Assembly (NCBI GenBank): GCA_022041995.1
Contig: CP074382.1
Span: 310,001 to 374,000 of the forward strand
Reading direction: 5' to 3'
Origin: Cupriavidus necator
Lineage (GTDB): Bacteria > Pseudomonadota > Gammaproteobacteria > Burkholderiales > Burkholderiaceae
DNA length: 64,000 nucleotides
The stretch's first letter is position 1. Every line of letters starts with the position of its first letter. The notes under the pieces are model-generated. The model saw only the letters and a program-made list of their open reading frames with translations. It was not told the origin of the DNA and did no database searches. Below, in pieces: positions 54,994-64,000 of the stretch. Both the position numbers and the translations under genes were made by a program.

Positions 54994-56462
54994 ATGGATT
55001 ACGCGATGACCACGGTTGAGGAACGCAAGGCCGCGAACAAGGCCCTCATTGACGAAGTGCTACGAGCTTACCCAGAAAAGATGGGAAAACGACGGGCCAA
55101 GCACCTCAGTTCATTCGAGGAAGGCAAGCCAGATTGTGGCGTGAAGTCGAACATCAAGTCGCTGCCTGGCGTCATGACGATTCGCGGGTGCGCGTATGCT
55201 GGATCAAAGGGCGTCGTTTGGGGGCCGATCAAAGATATGGTCCATATCAGCCATGGGCCTGTTGGCTGTGGCCAGTACTCATGGGGATCCCGTCGTAACT
55301 ACTACGTTGGCACCACGGGCATCGATACTTTCGTCACGATGCAATTCACCTCCGATTTCCAGGAAAAAGACATCGTGTTCGGGGGTGACAAGAAGCTCGA
55401 CAAGATCATTGACGAGATCCAGCAACTGTTTCCGCTGAACAAGGGGATTTCGATCCAGACAGAATGTCCGATCGGTCTTATCGGGGATGACATTGAGGCT
55501 GTCTCGAAGAAGAAGAGTAAGGAGTATGGGGGCACACCATCGTGCCTGTGCGCTGCGAGGGTTTCCGTGGTGTATCGCAGTCACTCGGACACCATTTGGC
55601 AAACGACGCGATTCGCGACTTCGTGTTCGATGCTGACTCCAATAAGCGGGCTGCACTCGAGCCGACACCTTACGACGTCGCGATCATCGGCGACTACAAC
55701 ATTGGCGGAGATGCGTGGTCAAGTCGAATCCTTCTCGAAGAGATGGGTCTGCGGGTGATCGCACAGTGGTCGGGCGACGGCACGTTGGCGGAACTGGAGA
55801 ACACGCCGAAATCGAAGCTGAACTTGTTGCACTGCTACCGCTCGATGAACTACATCAGTCGGCACATGGAGGAAAAATATGGAGTCCCATGGGTTGAGTA
55901 TAACTTTTTCGGTCCGACAATGATCGAAAACAGCTTACGTGAAATCGCAAGCCGATTCGACGACACGATTAGGAAGAATGCCGAAAAGGTAATCGCCAAG
56001 TACCGACCGCTATCTGATGCTGTCATTGCGAAATATAAGCCACGGCTGCAAGGTAAAAAGGTAATGCTCTTTGTAGGCGGTTTGCGCCCGCGGCATATCA
56101 TAGGGGCATATGAGGATCTAGGCATGGAGGTGGTCGGAACAGGTTACGAATTCGCACACAATGACGATTACCAACGTACGACGCATTATGTAAAGGATGG
56201 CACGCTTATCTATGATGACGTGACCGGGTACGAATTTGAGAGATTCGTAGAGCAGGTGCGTCCCGACCTCGTCGGCTCTGGTATCAAGGAGAAGTACGTG
56301 TTCCAGAAGATGGGCGTCCCGTTCCGCCAGATGCATAGCTGGGATTACTCAGGTCCCTATCACGGCTATGACGGATTTGCGATTTTCGCGCGTGATATGG
56401 ACATTGCCATCTCGAGCCCTGTGTGGAACCTCGCAAAGACGCCGTGGAAAACGCGAGCTTAA
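54994..56462 (+). CDS. nifD: NifD, MoFe protein alpha subunit (apparent frameshift)
   Basis: NifD holds FeMo-co. P-cluster Cys are in 'IRGCAYAGSKGVVWGP', 'HGPVGCGQYSWGSRRN' and 'QTECPIGLIGDDIEAV'. FeMo-co ligands are in the second frame: Cys in 'LLHCYRSMNYISRHM' and His in 'RQMHSWDYSGPYHGYDGF'. The frame breaks after 'SKEYGG' in a G5 run (55528-55532); a sixth G gives 'YGGHTIVPVRCEGFRGVSQS' and 489 residues. At that site most relatives have Lys instead of His. All ligands are otherwise present. Confidence 0.93.
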
Positions 56463-56537
56463 GAACAGAGACCGCAGTGGCGCGGCGCAGAGGCGCCTAG
56501 TGAACGGCTGTTAAGATTATCTATTCAGGAGCGAGTG

Positions 56538-58097
56538 ATGCCACAATCGACTGACAAAATTCTCGATCACGAATTGCTCTTTCGCGAGCCGGAGTACAAG
56601 GCGCTCTTTCAGAACAAGAAGGAGAAATTCGAGTTCAAAGATTCTGAGGAAGAGATAAAGGAGTTTGCCGAATGGACGAAGACTGAAGATTATAAGAAAA
56701 AGAACTTCGCCCGAGAATCACTGACCGTGAACCCGGCCAAGGCGTGTCAGCCTCTTGGAGCCGTGTTTGTGGCAAACGGCTTCCACAAGACACTACCATT
56801 CGTGCATGGCTCTCAGGGCTGCGTGGCATATTACCGCTCACATTTCTCGAGGCATTTCAAGGAGCCGACTTCGTGCGTGAGCTCCTCGATGACTGAGGAC
56901 GCGGCGGTTTTCGGCGGTCTGAACAACATGATTGACGGACTCGCTAATGCGTACAACCTTTACAAGCCAGAGATGATTGCTGTATCTACAACATGCATGG
57001 CGGAGGTGATCGGCGACGACCTCGATGCGTTCATCAAGAACAGCAAGCAAAAGGGCAGCGTCCCTGAAGATTACGATGTGCCGTTCGCCCACACGCCTGC
57101 ATTTGTCGGTAGTCACGTAACGGGTTATGACAACGCGCTACTGGGAATCCTGAAGCACTTTTGGGACGGTAAGGCGCGAGCCTCTAACCCCCTGGTACGG
57201 ACGCCTGACGACAGTGTGAACTTCATCGGCGGGTTCGATGGATTTGTGGTCGGAAATATGCGTGAAGTTAAGAGGATATTCGATTTGTTTGGCGTAAAAG
57301 TCAATATCATCTGTGACCCCTCGGAAACCTGGAATACACCCACTGATGGCGAGTTCCGAATGTATCAAGGTGGGACAACGAAAGAGGAGGTGGAACACGC
57401 GCTGAATGCTAAGGCAACATTCGTCTTCCAGGAGTTCTGCTGCGAACGAACCATTAAGTTTATCGCTGAACACGGTCAGGAGGTCGTAGTATTAAATGCG
57501 CCGGTTGGCGTTCGTGGGACTGACCATTTCCTTATGGAGATTTCGCGGGTGACAGGCAAGCCGATTCCAGCTGAGCTGGAAAAGGAGCGAGGTCAACTCG
57601 TAGACGCTATGGCGGACAGTCAGGCGAGCCTACACGGCAAGCGGTACGCATTGTATGGGGACCCGGACCAGATGATGGGATACACGCAATTTCTGCTCGA
57701 GCTTGGCGCGGAGCCAATCCACGTGTTGTCGACAAACGGGAACGACGCTTGGGCGGGGAAAGTACAGGCGTTGCTCGATGCATCCCCATATGGCGCAGCA
57801 TGCAAGGTCTACCCTAAGCGTGACCTCTGGCACCTGCGCTCGTTGTTATTCACTGAGCCGGTGGACTTTCTGATCGGCAACACCTACGGAAAATACCTCG
57901 AGCGCGACGTTGGGACACCCCTCGTGCGGCTCGGATTCCCCATTTTTGACCGTCACCACTATCACCGATACCCCACGTGGGGATACGCTGGCGGTCTGCG
58001 GATTCTCATGGCGCTACTCGATGAATATTTTGAAGCATTGGACGCAAGCACCATTGCTGTTTCGGAGACTGACTACAGCTACGACATTGTTCGGTGA
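56538..58097 (+). CDS. nifK: NifK, MoFe protein beta subunit
   Basis: 519 residues from 'MPQSTDKILDHELLFREPE' with CAGGAGCGA upstream. P-cluster Cys are in 'NPAKACQPLGAVFVANGF', 'HGSQGCVAYYRSHFSRHFKE' and 'VSTTCMAEVIGDDLDAF'. Frame intact. It follows nifD by ~75 bp in the nifHDK operon. No nifE follows; nifENX is ~20 kb away. Confidence 0.95.
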   Translation: MPQSTDKILDHELLFREPEYKALFQNKKEKFEFKDSEEEIKEFAEWTKTEDYKKKNFARESLTVNPAKACQPLGAVFVANGFHKTLPFVHGSQGCVAYYRSHFSRHFKEPTSCVSSSMTEDAAVFGGLNNMIDGLANAYNLYKPEMIAVSTTCMAEVIGDDLDAFIKNSKQKGSVPEDYDVPFAHTPAFVGSHVTGYDNALLGILKHFWDGKARASNPLVRTPDDSVNFIGGFDGFVVGNMREVKRIFDLFGVKVNIICDPSETWNTPTDGEFRMYQGGTTKEEVEHALNAKATFVFQEFCCERTIKFIAEHGQEVVVLNAPVGVRGTDHFLMEISRVTGKPIPAELEKERGQLVDAMADSQASLHGKRYALYGDPDQMMGYTQFLLELGAEPIHVLSTNGNDAWAGKVQALLDASPYGAACKVYPKRDLWHLRSLLFTEPVDFLIGNTYGKYLERDVGTPLVRLGFPIFDRHHYHRYPTWGYAGGLRILMALLDEYFEALDASTIAVSETDYSYDIVR

Positions 58098-58984
58098 CGG
58101 AAGCGCGGTGCCTATTTAGGCTCGACTAGTCAAACGGCCATTCGTTTTTGGGCGAGAACTTTGAATCGGATAAGCGAGCGACTCGTCTGCCCAAGCGAAT
58201 GAGGCGATTGCTCGCTCCGAGCAGCGTTTTGCCCGCCGTTAGCCGCCGCAAAGAAGTCTGTCTGGAGGTAGGTGTCGCGTAAGAACTAGGCTCGCTGACT
58301 TTTACTATGAAAGACACCCTTGCGGAAGCTTAGCGTCGGAGCCCGTTCATCTTTTTTCCGGGGCGCCGCCTCCCATGCGAGGATGCCTGTTCAACGTAGC
58401 ATTAGTCTATTTCCAGACATGGCTTTGCGTCAGTGCATGCGCGGTTACGACGGTGGGGTCATGTATTGCCTCTCGGGGCACGGTAAATTATACGGGCAGG
58501 CGCAGGCGCAAACCACGCCACGCCTTAGCCTCCCCGACTCACCGGAGCAACGTTTGGGCAAAACAATGACATGTTTGCGGTCACGCAGGAGCGATTTCGT
58601 GCGGGTCGGTGGCAACTTGTGGAGCGTCACTTTGCTACCCGTGCGCAACGGCCGACGGCAAACGGCAATCTATATAGGCGGCGAATCCTGAAGTGCATGT
58701 TATATCTGCCGCGCGACTTGTCTCAAGTGGGACCAGATTAAACCGAACGGAGTTCAAGTTTAATCAGTGGACTGGGCGGGTAGATCGGCAGCGCACGGTG
58801 TTGATTACCAGCGGGGTCAGCGCACTCCGCCGTCTTCGACGATTACCTCGAGCTTTGTACATCCATACAGTCGTGCTCTGCTCGTTGACTATCCGTTTCA
58901 GAGGGTACGGCCGGCGTGAGTCGGCGTAACGTTTCCGCCGACATGGTAGATGGCCGTAGGCTGCTGATCCGGTTCGCTGTGTTG
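58098..58984. other. Intergenic stretch after nifK
   Basis: No gene is recognised among several short frames, and no clear terminator was found after nifK. Confidence 0.45.
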
Positions 58985-59731
58985 ATGGCTCCTATCGAAG
59001 AGTCTGAGGGTATTGGAGGACGGTGTCATTGAGGGGCGCCGCACATTCAGTAACATGCTAAAGTTCATCCGAATGACGGCAAGCTCCAATTTCGGCAACG
59101 TCTTTATCCGTTCTGGGTGGCGAGCGCATTTCTACCGTTTCTTCCGATGTTGCCGCTGCAGCTCCTACTGCAGAACTTGCTATATGACGTTTCGCAAACC
59201 GCGATTCCGTTCGACAAGGTCGATGATGAACTCGTGGCCAATCCCAATGCAGACCGGGGGGATATTGACCGTTTTATGGTGTTCTTTGGCCTGATCAGTT
59301 CGATCCTCGATGTGATAACGTACCTGGTCATGTGGTTTGTTTTTGCTGCCAACACAGGTGAGACGCAGTCGTTGTTTCAGTCCGGGATGGTTTGTAGTTG
59401 GACTGCTGACCAAGACTATTGATCGTGCATTTCATACGCACACCGAAGTTGCCTTTTGTCGAAAGCGTAGCGGCGTGGCCGCTGATTGTGATAACCGGTC
59501 TAGTCATGGCCTTCGGCATCGTTCTGCCTATGAGCACGCAGGCACAGTATTTTAAGCTCCAGGTACTTTCCCTGGATGCTCGGGATTGCGGTCGGTTATG
59601 CCGTCTTGACGGCCATCATGAAAGAAGTTCTACATTCGCCGATTCGGATGGTAGTAGTGAATGTCGCCAGTTTTCTGTCCGTCGATCGTCGAAACTTCGG
59701 CATCCCATTACGAATTCAGTTTTCTGAATAA
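58985..59731 (+). pseudogene. Mg2+-transporting P-type ATPase (MgtA-like) C-terminal remnant
   Basis: Successive frames give 'VLEDGVIEGRRTFSNMLKFI' with 'RMTASSNFGNVF', then 'ASAFLPFLPMLPLQLLLQNL' and 'LYDVSQTAIPFDKVDDE', then 'IVHFIRTPKLPFVESVAAWP' and finally 'FPWMLGIAVGYAVLTAIMKE'. These are the C-terminal membrane helices of MgtA/MgtB. At least three frameshifts break it, and the ATPase head is absent. Confidence 0.75.
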
Positions 59732-60408
59732 TTGAGCGATTCTTGAAATTTCTATTGTCCGCTGTTTCGTGGGCTGTATGAGTTATGAAGCTGGTAGCGC
59801 CCCAGGGACATTGGCTTAGTAGTAGTTTGGGTCTCCCAAAAAAATGTGATGAAGACGGCATTTGCGTAGACGGGAAATACAGATCTACCATTCCTCTGCC
59901 AGCGGAGGTTGCGAAGCATTAGACATGTCGCTGTTTCGGCAGGAATAGAGTGACCCGCAACGCCGGCTTTAGTAGCGAACAACCCCACTTCTTAGCCGCA
60001 ATATTGGATCAATAGCGGCGGCCGCTTCGTCTCCAAGGAAGCTAAGTGGATTGCACTGGCCAGCAATCCCGTGCGGTCCCTGGCAACCAAGGAGCAGCAC
60101 TGGCGAGTGCGGGAGGCATGCCGCTTGCCAGGCAGGATGCCGGCGAAGTTAAGTGAAGAGTTATCTAGTCATGCGGGCCTGTTCCAGCGCCATGCTTGCA
60201 GCGAACTAAGCGTAAACCATTGGTTGACTTTGCTTCGAGCTGCCTTCTAGCATGAAAGATGAACCACGTGTCATGTTCGTGACGGGCTCCTAAGCTCGAG
60301 CACAACATGGCGAACCAAGTGCAATCCGATCTGCTGTTGTCCTCCTCTTGGGATAAGGCACTCCCGAGATGTCGAAGGTTAGAAAGCTAATCAGAGTAAG
60401 GAGACACC
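59732..60408. other. Intergenic stretch before the PHB depolymerase gene
   Basis: No gene is recognised. The ribosome binding site of the next gene (AAGGAGA) lies at 60397-60403. Confidence 0.5.
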
Positions 60409-61875
60409 ATGCTAAGACAGCGTTGGCGATATTACGCGGTCGTTCTATTCGTTCTTGTGGCGATGCAGGGATCATTCTCGCTGCATGCAGCGACAGCCGG
60501 ACCCGGAACGTGGAGTAGTCAACAGACTTGGGCGTCGGATACGGTCAATGGGGGCAACCTGACCGGCTACTTTTATTGGCCGGCGAGGCAGCCCACCACG
60601 CCCAACGGTATGCGAGCGCTCGTGCTCGTGCTGCACGGATGTTCGCAGACCGCTTCCGGCGATGTGATAGACAATTCAAGTGGGGGTGGTTTTAACTGGA
60701 AATCGGTTGCGGATCAATATGGGGCCATCATTCTTGCGCCCAACGCTACGGGGAATGTTTATAGCAGTCATTGCTGGGACTACGCCAATGCGTCGCCAAG
60801 CCGGACAAGCGGACACGTCGGCGTGCTTTTGGATTTGGTTAACCGCTTTGTTTCCAATTCGCAGTATGCGATCGACCCGAACCAAGTATATGTCGCAGGC
60901 CTGTCATCGGGTGGCGGCATGACAATGGTACTGGGCTGCATCGCCCCGGACACCTTCGCCGGCGTTGGCATCAACGCCGGCCCGACACCTGGAACCACGA
61001 CAATGCAGATTGGATACGTACCGGCGGGCTATACCGCGACCACTGCGGCTAACCAGTGCAAGCGATGGGCGGCGTCCAACGCGGACAAGTTCTCCAGCCA
61101 GGTCGCCGGCGCGGTATGGGGGACATCGGACTACACAGTAGCACCAGCATATGGCCCGCTAGCGGCTGCGGCGTTCCGCCAGATCTACGGCGGCAGCTTT
61201 ACGGAAGGGTCTCAGGTATCGGTAACAGGCGGCGGCACCAACACCCCATATATGGATGGTAATGGCAAGCTGCGGACTCACGAGATATCTGTTGCTGGCA
61301 TGGCCCACGCATGGCCTGCTGGAACTGGAGGAAACAATACACACTATGTCGATGCTACGCGTATAAACTATCCTATTTTCTTAATGGACTTTTGGGTCAA
61401 GAATAACCTCCGTGCTGGGAGTGGCATGGGCCAGCCGGGTACGGTACCAATCGGCCTGGCGGTCTCTGGGACAACGGAAACGACCGTAACTTTATCGTGG
61501 AATGCGGTGGCAAACGCTAATAATTACGGAATCTACCGAAATGGCATCAAAGTGGCATCCACCAGGTCCCCTGGGTACACCGACACGGGTCTGATCGCTG
61601 GGGCGACATATAGCTACAGCGTGACGGCGATCGATGCAACAGCAGGAGAAAGCCAGCAATCCGCTGCCATATCGGTAACGACGAAAACCGGTTTTGCTTG
61701 TACATCGACTACAACTACCAACTATGCGCACGTGCAAGCTGGGCGTGCCCATGATGTGGGTGGCTTCGCTTATGCTAACGGTTCCAATCAGAACATGGGG
61801 CTAAATAATCTCTTCTATACCAACACGCTTGCGGAGACCGCCGCCGCGTACTACATCCTCGGAAACTGCCCATAA
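60409..61875 (+). CDS. Extracellular poly(3-hydroxybutyrate) depolymerase
   Basis: 488 residues. A signal peptide (~residues 1-28, 'YYAVVLFVLVAMQGSFSLHA') leads into an alpha/beta-hydrolase domain with 'VLVLHGCSQTASG' (oxyanion region), the lipase box Ser in 'VYVAGLSSGGGMTMVLGC' and the catalytic His in 'VAGMAHAWPAGTGG'. A fibronectin type III linker follows (~345-425, 'VTLSWNAVANANNYGIYRNG'), then a short C-terminal substrate-binding-like domain. This layout is that of secreted PHB depolymerases acting on polymer outside the cell. AAGGAGA precedes the ATG by 5 bases. Frame intact. Confidence 0.87.
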   Translation: MLRQRWRYYAVVLFVLVAMQGSFSLHAATAGPGTWSSQQTWASDTVNGGNLTGYFYWPARQPTTPNGMRALVLVLHGCSQTASGDVIDNSSGGGFNWKSVADQYGAIILAPNATGNVYSSHCWDYANASPSRTSGHVGVLLDLVNRFVSNSQYAIDPNQVYVAGLSSGGGMTMVLGCIAPDTFAGVGINAGPTPGTTTMQIGYVPAGYTATTAANQCKRWAASNADKFSSQVAGAVWGTSDYTVAPAYGPLAAAAFRQIYGGSFTEGSQVSVTGGGTNTPYMDGNGKLRTHEISVAGMAHAWPAGTGGNNTHYVDATRINYPIFLMDFWVKNNLRAGSGMGQPGTVPIGLAVSGTTETTVTLSWNAVANANNYGIYRNGIKVASTRSPGYTDTGLIAGATYSYSVTAIDATAGESQQSAAISVTTKTGFACTSTTTTNYAHVQAGRAHDVGGFAYANGSNQNMGLNNLFYTNTLAETAAAYYILGNCP

Positions 61876-62265
61876 GCAAAGCCAAGGAGAGGTATGCGGA
61901 AAGCCATCAAGCATGGGCGCTTGCGTGATGACATGGACGTTAATTCGAGCGCGGACCGGAGTTGAACTGCACACTTAATTTTGGAAATCCATCCGACCAT
62001 CTGTGGTGTTTCTTATGACGATGTACGAGGAAGCTTTTAGGTGGCCAGTTGCAAACTAGCCCAGAGAGGCTTGCGCCACAACATGTATTGCAAAGGCAAT
62101 TGCTTTCGACAAGACGGCGATGGAAAGGGGGAACGCTTAAGTCAGAAGGCTTCTGGCTTCGCCGTTTATCCGATGTCGAACGAGCAGCATCGCCGAATAA
62201 ATTTAGTGCAATGATTAGGATCGCATCAAGCTCTAACTCATTTCTTTATACAGAACGCCAACTGC
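61876..62265. other. Intergenic stretch
   Basis: No gene, terminator or repeat was recognised. Confidence 0.5.
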
Positions 62266-62975
62266 TCACTCCCGAAGCGCCTGTAAAATTTGAGCGGCGA
62301 TCGTGACCTGCTGCAAGCCAGTCCAGATGGTTTTTACCCCCGGTTCGCCATCGCCCTTGCGGCCTAAGAAGCCGCCAAGTTGTGCAATCAAGCGCAGTAC
62401 CTCATTGAGCCGTGGAGGCCGATCGGGAACGCGCTTTTTCGTCAGCAAGTAAGCGCCGCGGATTTCGTCTGGATCGAAGAACAAAGCAGCATCAAGATCC
62501 GGACAGGTCCTTCCCATCCGCATCAAGTGTGCAATGCGCCAAGCCACGATCATGAACAGCGCCAGCGCACGCTCAAGACGATCGACGACAGACAGTTGCA
62601 GTGCTTCGACTCGGCACCCATTCTTGAGCACGTTGAAGAAGATTTCGATCTCCCATCGCGCACGATACCAGTCAATCAAAGTAAGTAGCTGCGGCAGCTC
62701 TGTTGCCTGCCGGTTGGTCAGCAACCGCCACTCTACCGGCTTCACACCTTTGGGTGCGTCGATCTCCCGGGCCATCAGGCACGTCACGCCGATCGCGCCA
62801 GCCTTACCAGCCGGCAAGTCCACGCGCTGCGCACGGATCTCCTGCATTACCGGCCGTGCCTTCTGTCCCGGACGAGCGGCCAAGGTGAACTGGATCTCGC
62901 CTACCACCTCCCCAGCGGCTACCGTTTGCCAGAGCTTCTCGCCGCCAGCAAGACTGCGGTCGTGTTTGGTGTTAC
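62266..62975 (-). pseudogene. IS4-family (Tn5/IS50-like) transposase, C-terminal part
   Basis: About 236 codons match the second half of IS50-type transposases: 'TKHDRSLAGGEKLWQTV', 'EIQFTLAARPGQKARPVMQE', the YREK signature in 'WYRARWEIEIFFNVLKNGC' and 'IAAQILQALRE' at the end. The N-terminal half with the first catalytic Asp is cut off near 62975, close to the start of the next element. Inactive. Confidence 0.75.
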
Positions 62976-63148
62976 GTCGCGCTCAATTTGAGGTCCAACA
63001 GGGTGAGTTTGTCTCGCGTACGTTGAGAACGATTTCACGAACATCCCCGCGAACATCGCGAGACGCCGCGGGCATGAGATAGGCCGGTACTCCTCTGCTA
63101 TCGTGAGACGGTTACCACACCCTCCACGAACACAGAACAGCCCGGCCT

Positions 63149-63682
63149 ATGCTTCGGATCGTACATGCCTTTGTCTCGCTCGAACAGCATCTTCGCGCCA
63201 TCGTCACCACGCCTAAGTCCTATCATCCCGGCCGCTGCCCACATTGCGGTCGCACCTGCCTGTGGGCACACGGCTTCTATGCACGCAAGGCTGATCGCAG
63301 TGAGGGCGGTACCCTCAATTCCGTGCCCGTGCCACGCTATTGTTGTGCCGCTTGCCGGCGTACCTGTTCTCGCTTGCCGCTGTGCATCTGTCCGCTGCGC
63401 TGGTACGGCTGGGCGCTGCAGCAGCTCGTGTTTGCCCTGATCTTCGTCGGGATGTCGCTGCGCTTCACCGCCGCCGTGGCCGGCGTCGATCGCCGCACCG
63501 TCCGGCGCTGGTGGGGCTGGCTCCTGCGTCGCAGTGACAACTTTGCCTTTGCCCTGCGAAGCCGCTTCCCAGAACTGGGCCGCACCGCCGATACCGCCGC
63601 ATTTTGGTGCGCCTGCCTCGCCCTCATGCCGCTATGCCAAGCGATGGCCTGGCTCGACCTGGACGGCCTTGATGTCCCGTGA
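63149..63682 (+). CDS. Zinc-ribbon/HTH protein of a two-gene IS (DUF6431-like)
   Basis: 177 residues. A Cys pattern 'CPHCGRTCLWAHGFY' and 'YCCAACRRTC' forms a zinc ribbon, followed by an HTH-like 'VAGVDRRTVRRWWGWLLRRS'. It precedes a DDE-integrase-type gene and is the intact counterpart of the degraded left-end element (2161-3403). Probably a transposition accessory protein. Element ends were not identified. Confidence 0.65.
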   Translation: MLRIVHAFVSLEQHLRAIVTTPKSYHPGRCPHCGRTCLWAHGFYARKADRSEGGTLNSVPVPRYCCAACRRTCSRLPLCICPLRWYGWALQQLVFALIFVGMSLRFTAAVAGVDRRTVRRWWGWLLRRSDNFAFALRSRFPELGRTADTAAFWCACLALMPLCQAMAWLDLDGLDVP

Positions 63683-63812
63683 TCGCATGATGGCAACACT
63701 GCGCGCGACACCCCTTCCGGCACGGTAACGGGCACCCCACACAGTCTGCCCACTGCCGCCGGCCCGATATTGGTCGTTTCATGACGTCTCGTTCAACTTC
63801 AACGTAGACTTC

Positions 63813-64000
63813 ATGAACAACATCGATCCCGTGGCCCTGTTCCGGTTGTCCGTGCTCGGTCCCATCGTGAGCCGTGAGCGGCTCGAGCGCGGCGAGCTGC
63901 AGCTGCTGCTGCGTCAGCTCGCCCTTCAGGAGTACGCCATCCCCGGCTCGCGCCGCCGCCACATCGGCGAGCGCACCCTGCAGACCTGGTACTACGCCTG
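63813..64000 (+). CDS. DDE integrase-type transposase, N-terminus only
   Basis: 62 codons from 'MNNIDPVALFRLSVLGPIVS' to the window edge, with 'GELQLLLRQLALQEYAIPGS' and 'IGERTLQTWYYA'. This is the HTH part of a two-gene IS transposase; the integrase core lies outside the window. Similarity to residues in the left-end remnant supports the family. Confidence 0.65.
   Translation, partial: MNNIDPVALFRLSVLGPIVSRERLERGELQLLLRQLALQEYAIPGSRRRHIGERTLQTWYYA

Noticed and set aside
1..64000. CRISPR arrays, tRNA or rRNA genes, replication origin
   Set aside because: No regularly spaced repeats, no tRNA or rRNA-like segment and no iteron or rep gene was seen by eye; a dedicated scan was not possible.

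Overview
This window reads as part of the symbiotic plasmid or island of a beta-rhizobium. It carries the order nodB-C-I-J-H-A-S-U-Q on one strand with a divergent nodD, and a nif/fix set with nifA, nifENX, fdxB, nifQ, fixABCX, nifW, nifV, nifB, fdxN, nifZ, nifT and nifHDK. Together with acdS, an extracellular PHB depolymerase and Burkholderiaceae-like IS elements, this most resembles Cupriavidus taiwanensis or a close relative. The species call is inference from gene order and protein resemblance; no search was run.

Layout. 1-8.2 kb is a scrap yard: a tyrosine recombinase running off the left edge, an HxsB-like radical SAM fragment, IS remnants, an intact IS701-type element, DISARM-like drmB/drmC remnants and an aldehyde dehydrogenase fragment. 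9-16 kb holds a sensory module: a NarL-type regulator, convergent to a five-gene set (unknown protein, ankyrin protein, FmdB zinc ribbon, periplasmic binding protein, histidine kinase) whose binding-protein gene is cut by an IS4-type element. 16.5-18.2 kb is acdS with a decayed acdR. 18.3-19.8 kb is an IS5 scrap abutting an IS3 element. 20-32 kb holds a hemerythrin-like gene, the nod operon, one nod box and nodD. 32-33 kb is a broken IS630. 33-50.5 kb holds nifA, nifE-nifN-nifX-fdxB-nifQ, a TPR gene, an IS5 element, fixXCBA-nifW-nifV (minus strand), then nifB-fdxN-nifZ-nifT. 50.8-53.7 kb has an IS903-group element and a second, inverted IS3 copy. 53.8-58.1 kb is nifHDK. 58.1-64 kb has an mgtA remnant, a PHB depolymerase gene and more transposase genes.

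How it works together. NodD bound at the single nod box should drive synthesis of a Nod factor that is N-methylated (NodS), carbamoylated (NodU) and sulfated (NodH, with a NodQ reduced to APS kinase), exported by NodIJ. NifA carries the CxxxxC linker of oxygen-sensitive rhizobial NifA. Sigma54-type -24/-12 sequences lie before nifE, nifB, nifH and the nifV-nifW-fixABCX set, and one TGT-N10-ACA site sits between the divergent nifB and nifV promoters. nifV is degenerate and lacks its active-site signature, which suggests dependence on host homocitrate.

Caveat. Six otherwise well conserved nif genes (nifE, nifQ, nifB, nifT, nifH, nifD) each break at a G or C run that is exactly one base too short, and adding one base restores a full-length protein in every case. 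Homopolymer undercalls in the assembly are the simplest explanation, so I annotate these as genes with apparent frameshifts. I see no CRISPR array, tRNA, rRNA or replication origin.
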